This document shows positions 1-11,403 of a stretch of DNA of 64,000 bases, piece after piece. Origin of the DNA: Calendula officinalis (taxonomy: Eukaryota; Streptophyta; Magnoliopsida; Asterales; Asteraceae); the NCBI GenBank assembly GCA_963853835.1, contig OY970826.1:75510929-75574928 (forward strand), written 5' to 3'. The notes below the pieces were generated by a model. The model was not told where the DNA came from. It saw nothing but the letters and a program-made list of their open reading frames with translations, and did not search any database. Made by a program: the position numbers and the translations under genes. The stretch's first letter is position 1. Each line of letters opens with the position of its first letter.

Positions 1-251
1 ACAATACTGTCTGGTACAACTACAAAAACACTACTGATTATGCTCAAAACTCATATTACCCAAACACTACTGGTCCATCAGTAGTAAAATTTTCAAAAGC
101 CAAAAACTATGGGTATAAACTTAGATCAGTAGTAACAAAGAACATCAGTACTAAGTACAAAACTGCATACAAAGCTCATTCAGTTAGAAAGACTAACTCT
201 TCAAAGGATGAACCCAAGACAAAACAAGCTTGGGTTCCCAAAATTAACTAA
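1..251 (+). pseudogene. Element A Gag C-terminal tail
   Basis: The frame reads to a stop at 249-251 after the residues KQAWVPKIN. It matches, with small differences, the end of the Gag frame of element B (34514-35176), including the YYPNTTGPSVVK stretch. No zinc knuckle is in this part; in B the second knuckle lies further upstream. The 5' part of the gene is outside the window. The next domain, protease, is read in a different frame. Confidence 0.75.
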
Positions 252-265
252 TTCTTTTACTTTAT

Positions 266-471
266 GTGCAGAGTATCCAGATCCCTGAAGAAGGTAGAAC
301 ATGGCATATTGATAGTGGATGCTCTAGACACATGACTGGAAATCTTCAAATACTTAGAGGTTTCAAGTCTTTTGAAGGAGGATATGTTGCTTTTGGAGAA
401 AATCCTAGAGGAGGTAAGATTACAGGTAAATGTACAGTATCAAATAGTAAGATCACTTTTGATGATGTCTT
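266..471 (+). pseudogene. Element A protease, N-terminal half (split by element C)
   Basis: This is the aspartic protease of a Copia polyprotein. The frame holds WHIDSGCSRHMTG, the usual Copia active-site context (D-S-G plus C-S-R-H-M). It runs into the LTR of element C after GATGATGTCTT and resumes at 9048 with TTATGTTGCTGAG, giving the continuous reading D-D-V-F-Y-V-A-E. There is no ATG at the start of this frame; the first usable codon after the Gag stop is GTG, preceded by an acceptor-like TGTGCAG. Confidence 0.85.
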
Positions 472-807
472 TGAGAGATCGTATAACACTGAGATTGAGC
501 TAATTCATGATGATTCAAGATGAGAAATTGAAGAATTTCTTAAGTGTGTGTGTGTTCTTGGTGTTTGAGTGTGTGTGAGGTAGTTGAGAGGGAAAGGTTA
601 GCTTTCAAAAGAGTAATTCAATTAATGAAAGGAAAGCTTACAAATTAAGCCTTAACATAAGGTATTTATACCTCATAGCTAAACAAGCTTAATTAACACT
701 AATTAAGCTTGACTCCATTGACTAAGACTAATGACTAGATCATAACTATTACATCTTGACATAACTAGCCCTCTAACTATTAGATACAACATAATTTGAC
801 CCTAACA
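472..807 (-). repeat. Element C 3' LTR (left copy)
   Basis: On the plus strand it reads TGAGAGATCG to CCCTAACA. It matches 8714-9047 apart from one C/T change and one TG unit. It contains an inverted repeat at 685-710, AAGCTTAATTA, 4-nt loop, TAATTAAGCTT. Confidence 0.95.
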
Positions 808-824
808 ATCTCCCCCTTTGTATC
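808..824 (-). other. Element C polypurine tract
   Basis: On the minus strand it reads GATACAAAGGGGGAGAT directly before the LTR start TGTTAGGG. This is the expected plus-strand primer for reverse transcription, and it sets the element's orientation. The purine tracts of A and B read GGGGGAGAT in the same position. Confidence 0.85.
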
Positions 825-2024
825 AATAGTTGGGATAGCATGTTCTTGAAATCTTCTTTTCGAGCATAGTCTGAAACTGATTTAATCGTTTAAGTAGTTT
901 TGATGTAGTATTAGTTTCAGCTTATGATGATCAGATAAGAATGAAACTTTTAATCGGCTTTTCAACCAATATAAAGTATCTTAGAAGATTTCATGGAGTC
1001 TTGACTTAATTTGTCTTGATCATTATCCAATCTCCCTCTTTGCGAACTTTTAGAACTACATCCCTGTCTTCCTTTAAACAAATATATTTGAAAATTTGAA
1101 AATTCTGGAAATGAAACATCTGTTTGGTAAGGATTTGATTGGGATTAAGAAATGTAGGAGATTTAATTTTGGATAGAGGTTTGTGAGGATAGGATAATGA
1201 TGGTTTATAGTGTGAAAGAATGATTTGAAAGTTAAAGGTTTTGAATGTGTGTGTGTGTGTGTGTATGTTTGTATATAGGAAAGAATGATATATACATTTA
1301 AGATTTGAATGAATGTGGATGATATGTATTTTGTATGATACAAAAGATTTGTACAGTTTTGCTTTTGTATGGATATGAATGTGAATTTGTGGTTTGAATA
1401 GAATGATTTGACGGTTTAAGATTTGTAATGGAAATGTTGAGAATTTGTGAGAAATTTCTGAAGATGAGACGGTTTCTTTTTCTTCACAAATTATTTAATG
1501 TAAATCGACTAAAATGTAGACCCATGGATAGAGTTGTATTGTAGCGGAAGTCTTTTGTTGAAGTTGTGGCTTTGTCGATTTGTGAGTATTGATAATTGTT
1601 ATTAGGGATAAAATGTTGATGAAGTTTACGCTCCCCCTCGAACAGACAATTATTTCTTAATAAATCTTCTTCGGTTTCTTGTTTACTCCCCCTTAATTGG
1701 TGCATATGACTTTTTGAAGTGGAGTAAACTGGGCTAATATATCTTCGTAAGTCTTGTAAGCATTTTCTTCGTAAACTGAACTTCTTAGTAAATTTTCTCC
1801 CCCTCATGATGATTAAGATTAATCGGAATCATCATGAAAAATGTGAAATTCATCGAGGTGAAATGAAGAAAATCTTCTAAGCCCATGAATACAAATATGA
1901 TGAATAGTGATATATTCATATTTTGAATGAATCAATATACAACATATTGTATTATCGAAAACCGAACCGATGTTGATATAGATATCCGATCAAATCATTT
2001 GGCATTTAATCGCAATGATCGAAT

Positions 2025-3605
2025 TAAGTCAGGAAATCCGGGATCACATAGATTACCCGTTAACACAACAGTTACAAAAACTGTGTGACCTACTTTCAGT
2101 GTTGGAATAGATGTTAGCACTGGTAGGATTTCCATTCAATCATTGTGGAATACCAAGAACGTTGGTATCACTATGAATGTTCCGGCTTTATCACAAAGAT
2201 AAGCTTGGTATTATGCCTTGTGTCCTAAAAGTGTATTTCGGTTCTAGACTCAATTAGTGGACAAACGAAGGCGAGGACTGGAGAGACTTGTCCTCTGTTT
2301 CAATATCAACAATCTCCAAGTGAGATGTCGATAGCATATGAGCTAATCTCCGTGGAAATGAAACAAGTACTTTTTAAGAAATACTTGAGTGGCTGGGGGG
2401 GTTGTGCATTGCATCACTGGGTTCCATGATGTCTTTTTCAATATCAGAGAGCAACACATGCAATCTGATAGAGACGTGGCTACCCGGCTTTTTAACAGTT
2501 TGGTAAGGGTTTTTCGTTTTCTTTAACCCTGTCACACCCTCCTCACTCAAGCTTACTTTTTCATTTTTCGACTACTCCCTCATTTCATTTTACCATGTAT
2601 AGCTGAATTGCACCCCATACTACATTCCCCCTCTCAAATTTTATCTCTGCGCACCCCAATCAAGATCCCGTGATACTTGATTCTGCTCACCTAGACCTAT
2701 GTACCCTTACATATTGTCCTATATTGTAGGTGGCTCCTGGGGAAGATCATGCCGGTTATAGCAGATCATAGGAGTAATTTGAGAGTGAACTATAACGCTC
2801 ATGTGCAATTTATCAGCATTGATGATGTTACTTTGTAAGAATAACATGGATTTTTTCATCGGAAAATGTATGTGTTTCCGGCATAAGTTGTTGCCTTTAT
2901 GATTTAAAAGTTTAGGCACAGCAACTTGAACAATTTAGGAAATACCGGACTCACATAGAGTATCCGTTAACACACGGTATGAATCGATAATCGTTTGCAC
3001 AACCATTGATTCAAATGTGTGACCTGCGATTAGAGTTGGCGTAATTTTAGCTCTAGCAGGATTTCCACTCAATCCTCGTGAAACACCAGATTGTGATGCC
3101 ACTATGAGTGTTCCGATGAATACACGGAGATTCATATTCAATAATGTATGTGTCCTAAATTGGAAATATTTGTCGATGAGATCTAGACACATTGTGCATT
3201 CAATTGAAGACGTAACCCGGGGCAGAAGGTTAATTATTTCAATACCAACATACTCCGAATGAGCAGTCGATAGATTATGTGCTACGTCCCCTGATGAATT
3301 GAAACAAATTCCTATTGAGAGGAATCTGAGTGGTTGGTGGTGGAGTGCAAATGCTTGACTGGGCCAGTTAAGTCTGGTGAATCATTCAACACATGAATGA
3401 TCACAATTTAGTGAGGTTGCCCGGTTTATTTTCGGTTTGGAAGCACTCAAAGGTGTGTTTTCTTAAAATTATCATGTTTTCACATCACCTTTCACTCACC
3501 TAAATCTATACCCTAAGACATATACCCTCACATTTACCACTTTTGGCTAAAAAATATTTCCCTTGGAAGGTTATGCCGGTTCTAGCAAACCATAGGAAGG
3601 TATTG
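2025..3605 (-). repeat. Two diverged copies of a ~0.7-kb module inside element C
   Basis: About 2025-2775 and 2930-3605 share a series of blocks in the same order: a cold-spot of ATCACATAGA/CTCACATAGA, GTGTGACCT, AGGATTTCCA, TATGTGTCCTAAA-like, GAGTGGCTGG/GAGTGGTTGG and ATGCCGGTT..AGCA. They look like an old direct duplication. Short frames on the minus strand in the second copy (2935-3192) match the first copy only loosely. I do not recognise a protein. Confidence 0.6.
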
Positions 3606-4102
3606 TCGTTTGATAAAAAAAAATTGTTCGATTAAAAAAAAATTCAAACGGGTATAAAAGTATTGATATAAGAAAGTTTCTCCCCCTGGAAATAATAATT
3701 CTCCCCGTAGAATTAAAATTTCTCCCCCTCGACAAAATAATGAAAAATTTACAGTTTATAGAGGAGTTGGGAAAGAGTTTTTACATTTACGTGAAAAATA
3801 AGGTTAAGAGCGGGTTTCAAGCTTATGTACTTGAAAGCCATTGCTTTGAAGTTTGAGTCATATACTGATGTGTATATAAGTCATTTACGATGAGGATCGA
3901 GTTATACACTGAATTATGTATAAGTCCTTTTGATTAAGAACGGGTTATACACTGATGTGTGCATAAACCATTTTCCTGCAAACACATCAAACAACTTTTG
4001 GTACCCAATCAGTTATGGGTCCTTAACGATTAGTAAACGATGTCTTATGCAGAATGTGAACGAAAAATGAATTTAGAGTTTTGAAAAAAAAAAAAAAAAA
4101 CT

Positions 4103-6395
4103 TCAAGGAGGCAGTTCTGTGTTTGGTGATTTGATAGACCATTTCAATGATTTTTCTGGAGAATTTAAAATCCAGTTTGAGTGTTCATTTTGAATCCATT
4201 TATATTTAACAAATTTGAATGATTTCGGAGAAGAAGTCGTAGAACTGGATTTTAACGATTCATTTGAAGACACAACGCGATAGACTGATTTTGTCGATTT
4301 AGGTGTAGATACCTCGCGATTGACTGTGTTTGTCGATTGAGGTGCAGATACCACGCGATTGACTGTATTTGTCAATTTAGATGTAGATACCACGCGATAG
4401 ACGGATTTTTGTCGATTTAGGTGTAAATACCTCGTGATCGACTGATGTTGACAATTTATCGGTTGTTTTTGGCACTTGATGAAACGTTGTAGGTGGTGCC
4501 AATGAAAGTAAATCTTTTCTTGAATATTTTAAAGATTTTGTTTTGGAAAAGATTTTCTTCGAAGGAGTCGAATGTTTCAACACGGTTGATGGTGCAGGTT
4601 TATTCATTTGAGAATGCTTAAGTCTATAAGAGGAACCTAATTTATTTGGAGTTTTAGGTGCGGAATTTCCTCTATTAACTTGTTTGTGAGCATTCATTTT
4701 CTTATCAGAGTTTGGTGGAACCGTGGATCTCCTAGTCTTAGGTTTGGTAGAGGAAGTAACTTGTGATTTCGGTTTAGGTTTAGAATTTCCTCTATTAACC
4801 TCAGTTTGCTTGATCGTATATAAATCACGATATGTCATGACAGGAGAAAACATTCTTGATGTTTGACATTTATTCGATGCTGTTAAATGAGAATCTTTTG
4901 ATTTAGATTCTAACTTTTGAATTTGTATTTGCAACTTCAGTTTCTCTTCATTAAAAGATTTTTGTGACTCGTCAATTTTAGTTTCTAATTCAAAAATTTT
5001 GGATTGTAAAATTGATTTGTCGTTGTCAAAGATTTTCGATTTTTCTTCCAGCTGAATTAACAAACTTTCGTTTTTATTTTGAGACAAAGAAAGATCTGTT
5101 TCAAGAGATGTAATTTTAGCTATCAATTTTGTTTTCTCAATATTAAAAATATTGATTTGTTTTTGTAAATCAGATCCAAAATTACATTCAAGTAGTTTGA
5201 TTTTAACATTCAAAATACAATTTTCAGCACAAACAGAATCATATTTTTCAATGTTCAAAACAGAATCATGAAGTTTGTTTGTTAATTCAGCAATCTGAAG
5301 TTGCTTTGATTCAGAATCTTTTGTTAGATTTTCAATCTTCAAAATTAATGTTTTATTTTCATAAACTTCTTGGTTGATTTTGGCATTTATTTCCTCAAGA
5401 TGTTTAATATGGGAAGAAAGTTGACTTTTATCATGTTGAAGTTGATGAATGACATTTTGTTTGTTATTTAATTCTCGTGATGATTGAATGTCATTTTCAT
5501 GTAAAGTTTCAGTCAATTCTTTAATTTTTGAGGTTAAGGATTTAAATTGACTTTCATTATCATTAAATTCTTTTTGTTTACGTTCCAACCAATTTTTAGT
5601 TATTTGATAATCATGCCATGTGTCAATGTACAATTTGTAATATTTGTCATTTTGATCGTTTGTAATTGTATTTTGGGCATTTTTAAGACTTGTTATTTCC
5701 AGGTCTTTTTCTGAAATTGTGTGTGAAAAATTCTGAATATCAGTTTCATATGTAGCTTTCAATTCTGATACTTGAATTTGTAAATCCAGATTCTCGAGTT
5801 TGAAATTTTTAATTTGTTTGATATGTTGAACAAGTTGTTCATTTTCATTTTGCAAATCATTTAAACGTTTTTGAAATTGATTATTGATATCTTTTTCATC
5901 TAAAAGATTTTGTTTTAAAGAATCAATTTTAGATATCTGGGTTTTAACAACACAAGTATCAGAATCAGTGGGAGTACTTTCATTAGAAAGAAGAGAAGTA
6001 TGTACCTTGTCATCCTGGTTGACTTCTTCATGAAAACAATCAGCAACCGCAGCATTTTCAGAATCTTCAGGATCTGAATCTTCCATCCATTGAAGATCTT
6101 CAACTAATAACACCTTTTTAGTCTCTATTTGTTTAGCCTTCAACATCAATCGTTCATAATACCCTGAATCACGAACGATTGGTTTCTTTGTAGCATCCAA
6201 AGGTGAGACAGTTGGCTTTTTAGTTGAGATAGTCGCAGATATATCAGGCTTAATGTCGAATGAAGATATCAGATTTTTGTTTGTAGACTTTGAATATCGT
6301 TTCTTCTTATAGGTTGACATTTGTGCCATAACTCGAAGTACGTCTTGAAGTTCTTTATCCAAATCATCATTGATAGCTGGTGTAGGTTTTTCCAT
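4103..6395 (-). CDS. Element C coiled-coil ORF, Gag-region-like, with one late frameshift
   Basis: The frame 6395-4377 gives 672 residues; a second frame, 4393-4103, continues the same sequence after a one-base gain in a T run near 4407. Residues about 140-500 are rich in L, K, E, Q and N in heptad-like order, a long coiled coil. The C-terminal third is basic and rich in S, T and P, and ends in 13-residue repeats (see 4260-4440). There is no zinc knuckle and no UBN2 capsid signature that I can see. SIRE-type Gag in element B has a comparable coiled-coil stretch between two knuckles, so this may be a remnant of that part; that is inference. Function unknown. Confidence 0.7.
4260..4440 (-). repeat. 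39-bp tandem repeats (13 residues) in the element C ORF
   Basis: The ACCTCGCG/ACCACGCG landmark recurs at 4311, 4350, 4389 and 4429, with steps of 39, 39 and 40. The unit encodes a 13-residue repeat of the form VVSTPKSTKSVYR. The 40-base step carries the extra T that shifts the frame. Confidence 0.85.
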
Positions 6396-8699
6396 TTTAG
6401 CGATGATTAGGATTTTGATTCGAGAAATGTAAAAAAAAATTAAAACGTTTTAAAGTTCGGGTTAAAAAAAATTGAATTTAAAAATTTTAAACTTGTGATA
6501 TGTGATATGGGTTAAAAATTTTGATAAGGTTTGGGCTATTTGAACTTTTTAATGACAAATTACTAGATGACAAATTGTATTTTCAAAATGATTTTGGGTG
6601 ACAATTTAAAAGTATGGCTAAAACAAAAATTATCAACAAACAAAAGTGTCACAAGTAAAATGATGGTTAAAACTTGGTTGTGCTACAAAGACTTGTAAAT
6701 TGTACAAAAGTGTCATAAGTAAATTGTAAATTTTATATTTGTTTTAAAATGAATATGGTTTAAAACTTGGTTTAGATTTGGGATGTAAATGTTTTCCTCT
6801 TGACCACAATTGACCGATATTAATCAGCTTTGGGCCACAATAGAATTTGGGCCAATTAAAAGGTTGTAATTGGTCTTAAATGATGCAAGACGGAAACACT
6901 AGAATTGTTTTAAAATTTTAGCAAAGTTTTTTTTTTTTTTTTTTTTATTATTTTTTTTTTATTAAAAATTGTTTAAAAAATGTGAATTTTGTTTAAAATG
7001 ATCGAACCAGTAAATTGTTTAAAATTTTGTTTAAAAGGAATATCAATTGTTTAAAATGTGAATTTAAAATTGAGATGGGTTATTGACAAATATTTTTCGC
7101 GTTTTAGGAACAAATCACGTGTATGTATTTTAAAATGAGCTGAAGAATAAATTGGGTATTTCAGTTTGGGTTATAAACGTTTGGGCCAAGAGTTAAGCTT
7201 TTAATAGAAATTGGGCTTGTTTCTCAAATTGACGTATTGATATTGACGTCAAAATCACCAAAATCACCGCCTCAGCCTCTAGATCTAGCTTCTACACCAA
7301 AATCACCGTCTTTGTCTGGTTCATATTGACGTATTGATACGTATGAACTGACGTTAAGAAGCAGGCTGTACACCCAAATTGCAAAATGCCGAGATCAATT
7401 AATATCGATCAATTAATGTTGAGATCGATTAATGTTGAGATCGAAAATCAATTTGAAGTCGGAATCAATTTGAACTGACGTATGAATTTGAAGTCGAACA
7501 ATTAAGATCGAGCATATGAAATCGATTTCTTCAGGAATCGATGTGAGTTGATTTAAGTCGACGTTCCAGATTCAGATTTGTAATACTGATTCTCCATTTG
7601 AATTATATCGATTATTTGATATTGCCAACAGAGTTGAAGTCGTATCAACAGAGTTGAAGTCGCCGAGCAGAGATGAAGATCAAAATCAATTCAAATCCGT
7701 CGGAATTCAATTCAAAACAGGTTACGATTACAATTCAAATCCGTCGGAATTTGAGTCTCGAATAGCAGAGTCGAATCAGATTCAAATCCGTACACGTTTT
7801 CTGTTCGATTGAAGATGAAGCCAAAGTCGACTTGATGAATTCAAGATCGCTATTCAAGATCGAATAGTGAAGTCTGTGTTGATTAAGATCGAATAGTTCG
7901 AATAGTGAAGACTTGATTAAGTCTGTGATTTGATTAGATACTGAATTGAATAGAAGCCGAACTTTTTTTTTTTTTTTTTTTTTTGACGTTTGAAGAAGCC
8001 GAACTAGGTGTAAACTTGAAGTGGGCCGAACTAGGTGTTGAAATTGGGAAGTGGGCCGAACTTCTACAAGTTCGGGCCGAACTTCTGGGCCGAACTTCTG
8101 GTTGGCCGAACTTGTTGCACTTCGGGCCTAACAACTTCGGGCCGAACTAGTACAGTTTTCACTTCGGGCCGAACTAGTAATCAAGTTCGGGCCGAACTAC
8201 TTGCCAAACACATGTGGGCCGAACTACTTGGGCCGAATTTCACTAGTTCGTCAACATGAAGCCGAACATGTTCTTCATTCTTTGAAGCCGAACATCTTCG
8301 TGCGTCGGACCAAATTTTCAATCAATTGTTCAATTTTCAACCAAATACAACGAAATCAATCACAATCTGCTCGTTTTTCATTTCCTAACACTTTGATCCG
8401 GTCATCTTCTTCAATCTATAACACAAAAGCTTCGAATCTTCGATTTTCAGTAAGTTTCTCAACTTTTATTTTTTTTTCATCAAAATCACAAAATTGAAGT
8501 AATCTGTTAACGGAATGGATCGATTTTTGATTCTATTATGCTTAGAAACACTGGAGAAACACTAATCCATGCTCAAAACTTCAATTCGAACAAAAAATTT
8601 ACAACATTAAATTTTCATGAACGTAACAAACTTTTCTTCACTTTTTCTCAGATCTTGATCGAATTAAGCTGATTTGGATCTTCTCTTAATAGAGATTTT
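6396..8699 (-). other. Element C untranslated leader
   Basis: This 2.3-kb stretch lies between the primer-binding site and the ORF. I see no coding frame. It holds long T tracts (6928-6960, 7963-7983), a block at 7380-7450 with repeated GATCAATTAATGTTGAGATC-type sequence, and the GGGCCGAACT minisatellite at 7950-8300. Confidence 0.6.
7950..8300. repeat. GGGCCGAACT minisatellite in the element C leader
   Basis: The core GCCGAAC recurs about 14 times within 340 bp, usually as GGGCCGAACTT or GGGCCGAACTA, at uneven spacing of about 12-35 bp. It is more GC-rich than the rest of the element. Confidence 0.85.
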
Positions 8700-8711
8700 G
8701 CTCTGATACCA
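8700..8711 (-). other. Element C primer-binding site
   Basis: On the minus strand it is TGGTATCAGAGC, two bases after the LTR end. It matches the 3' end of initiator methionine tRNA, the usual primer of plant Copia elements. Confidence 0.93.
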
Positions 8712-8713
8712 AT

Positions 8714-9047
8714 TGAGAGATCGTATAACACTGAGATTGAGCTAATTCATGATGATTCAAGATGAGAAATTGAAGAATTTCTTAAGTGTGTGTGTTCTTG
8801 GTGTTTGAGTGTGTGTGAGGTAGTTGAGAGGGAAAGGTTAGCTTTCAAAAGAGTAATTCAATTAATGAAAGGAAAGCTTACAAATTAAGCCTTAACATAA
8901 GGTATTTATACCTCATAGCTAAACAAGCTTAATTAACACTAATTAAGCTTGACTCCATTGACTAAGACTAATGACTAGATCATAACTATTACACCTTGAC
9001 ATAACTAGCCCTCTAACTATTAGATACAACATAATTTGACCCTAACA
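8714..9047 (-). repeat. Element C 5' LTR (right copy)
   Basis: It is a near-identical partner of 472-807, followed by the GTCTT duplication at 9048-9052. The same AAGCTTAATTA inverted repeat lies at 8925-8950. Confidence 0.95.
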
Positions 9048-10037
9048 GTCTTTTATGTTGCTGAGCTTAAATATAATCTGGTTAGTGTCTCACAAGTCTG
9101 TGATAAGAAGAACAAAATTCTTTTTACAGATGTTGAGTGCATCATTCTTTCTCCTGATTTTATTTTAGATGAAAAATTTGTTGTTTTAAGAACTACAAGG
9201 AGAAACAATGTGTATTGTCTGGATATAGGGGGAGAACTCATTTCATCAAATGAGATCAACTGTTTTATATCTAAGGTAAACACAAATGAATCAGAACTTT
9301 GGCATAGAAGGATGTGTCACACAAATTTTAAAAATATGAACAATTTAGGTAAAAAGAATTTGGTAGCTGGTCTACCACAAAAAGAATTTATGTGTGATCA
9401 TCATTGTGTTGCCTGCCTAAAAGGTAAACAACACAAAACTTCTCATAAGACCAAAGCAATTAACTCTATTTCTAAACCTTTGCAGCTCTTACATATGGAC
9501 CTTTTTGGACCTACAAATGTAATGAGTATTGGAAAGAAACAATACTGCCTTGTTATTACTGATGATTTTTCCAGATATACTTGGGTCTTATTTCTTAGGA
9601 CCAAAGATGAAACAAGTGAAATGATCAAGAATTTGATTGTAAAGCTGGAAAATACAAGAGATCTCAAAGTGAAAGCAATTAGATGTGATAATGGAACTGA
9701 GTTTAAAAATACTAACCTAATTGATTTTTGTGATCTTAAGGGCATTGACAGGCAGTACAGCTCACCAAGAACTCCACAACAAAATGGTGTAGATGAAAGA
9801 AGAAATAGAACCATCATTGAAGCAGCCAGATCTATGCTTGCAGATTCAAAATTACCAATAACGTTTTGGGCTGAAGCTGTTAATACTGCTTGTTATGTTC
9901 AGAACAGAGTATTAATAGTTAAGCATCACTTTAAAACACCATATGAACTTTTCAATAAAAGAAAACCATCAATAAGTTTTCTTAAAATCATTTGGTTGTC
10001 CTTGTACTATTTTAATTACAAGAGAATAAATTGGTAA
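9048..10037 (+). pseudogene. Element A protease end and integrase
   Basis: This is the continuation of the protease (YVAELKYNLVSVSQVCDK), then the integrase. The HHCC zinc domain is visible as LWHRRMCH and HHCVACLKGKQHKTSH. The catalytic D, D and E lie in LHMDLFGP, IRCDNGTEFKN and QQNGVDERRNR. The position before the catalytic E is D where element B has A. The frame ends after KPSISFLK through a frameshift near 9980; the downstream protein continues in another frame from about 10020. Confidence 0.9.
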
Positions 10038-11403
10038 ATTTGACTGCAAAGCAGATGATGGAATATTTGTAGGATACTCAGCTCAAAGCAAATCTTACAG
10101 AGTGTTCAACAAAAGGCTAAGGATCATTGAAGAAAGTGTAAATGTATCCTTTAATGAAAATCTGATGAATGAACAAGGAAATGGTCCAGATTGGTTGTTT
10201 AATATTGATAATCTAACCAAATCTTTTGATGTCAATTATGAGCTTAATACAGGAGATTCAAACAATCAAAACCAACTAGCAGGACCATCATCAAGTGGAA
10301 GGCAAGAAATCATGAAATATATCTTAGTTGATATTGATCCCACAGTTGATACTGAGGACAGTAGTAACTCTGGTAACCCTAATTTCATTGATACCAGTAA
10401 TAACACAAATTCTGAAGATACTACTGATCCCAGTAGTAACTCTGAACCTCAGAGTTGTCATGATGATCTACTCAATACTGATGTCAGTAACAACAATGAC
10501 CCTCCTGAAGTTAATGAAGAGAACATTACTACTGACACCAGTAGTAATGATGAAACTTCACAAAATGCAAACAATCAAGAAGAAACATGGACAGATGCAC
10601 AAATTCCTGAATCAAATAAGTCAAATCTAGATTCTCAAATCTCTGTTGACAAAATCCCTGGAACCAGAACTGAAAAGAATCATCCTTTGGACCTAGTCCT
10701 AAGTGATGTCAATTCAAACATGCAGACAAGAAGCAAATTTAATTCTTCATTAAACTCAAATGTTTGTAACATAAGTTTAATATCTAATGAATGCATGTAT
10801 GAATGTTTTCTGTCACAGGAAGAACCTAAGAAGATTCAACAAGCTATGAAAGACTCAAACTGGATCATAGCAATGCAAGAAGAACTTCTTCAATTCAAAC
10901 TGCAAGCTGTATGGACTCTTGTTCCTCTACCAAAGGGAAAAAAACCTATTGGCACAAGATGGATCTTCAGAAATAAGAAAGATGAAAGGGGTATAGTGAT
11001 CAAAAACAAAGTAAGACTTGTAGCCCAAGGATACACACAAGAAGAAGGAATTGATTATGATGAAGTATATGCTCATGTTGCCAGAATTGAAGCCATAAGA
11101 ATATTTCTGGCATATGCTTCATATAAGAAATTCAAGGTATACCAAATGGATGTAAAAAGTGCATTCCTTTATGGGAAAATTGAAGAAGAAGTGTATGTAT
11201 GCCAACCCCCAGGTTTTGAAGATCCAGAACATGATGACTATGTGTACAAGCTAGACAAAGCTCTATATGCCCTCCATCAGGCACCAAGAGCTTGGTATGA
11301 CACATTGTCCTCATATTTACTGAAGAACAACTTTAAGAGAGGTGCCATTGACAAAACATTGTTCACAAGAAAGGTCAAAGACTACTGGTCCAAATATATG
11401 TAG
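10038..11403 (+). pseudogene. Element A linker and reverse transcriptase, N-terminal part
   Basis: A long acidic linker rich in T, D, S and N (10320-10620) leads into the Copia RNA-dependent polymerase (WIIAMQEELLQF, KARLVAQGYTQEEGIDYDE-type block, YQMDVKSAFLYG, CQPPGFEDP). The frame reads into a stop at 11401-11403. Compared with element B this copy lacks 7 bp near 11379, which shifts the frame just before the YVDD box. The linker DNA is made of ACTACTGAT and CAGTAGTAA repeats. Confidence 0.9.

Larger units (their letters stand above)
472..9047 (-). mobile_element. Element C: non-autonomous Copia-type LTR retrotransposon nested in A
   Basis: The 336-bp and 334-bp terminal repeats start TG and end CA and are flanked by the 5-bp duplication GTCTT (467-471 and 9048-9052). 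The primer-binding site next to the right LTR and the purine tract next to the left LTR place the element on the minus strand. I see no protease, integrase, reverse transcriptase or RNase H. The only long frame is a coiled-coil ORF at 4377-6395. The LTRs differ by one substitution and one TG unit, so the insertion is recent; proteins for its movement must have come from another element. Confidence 0.93.
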
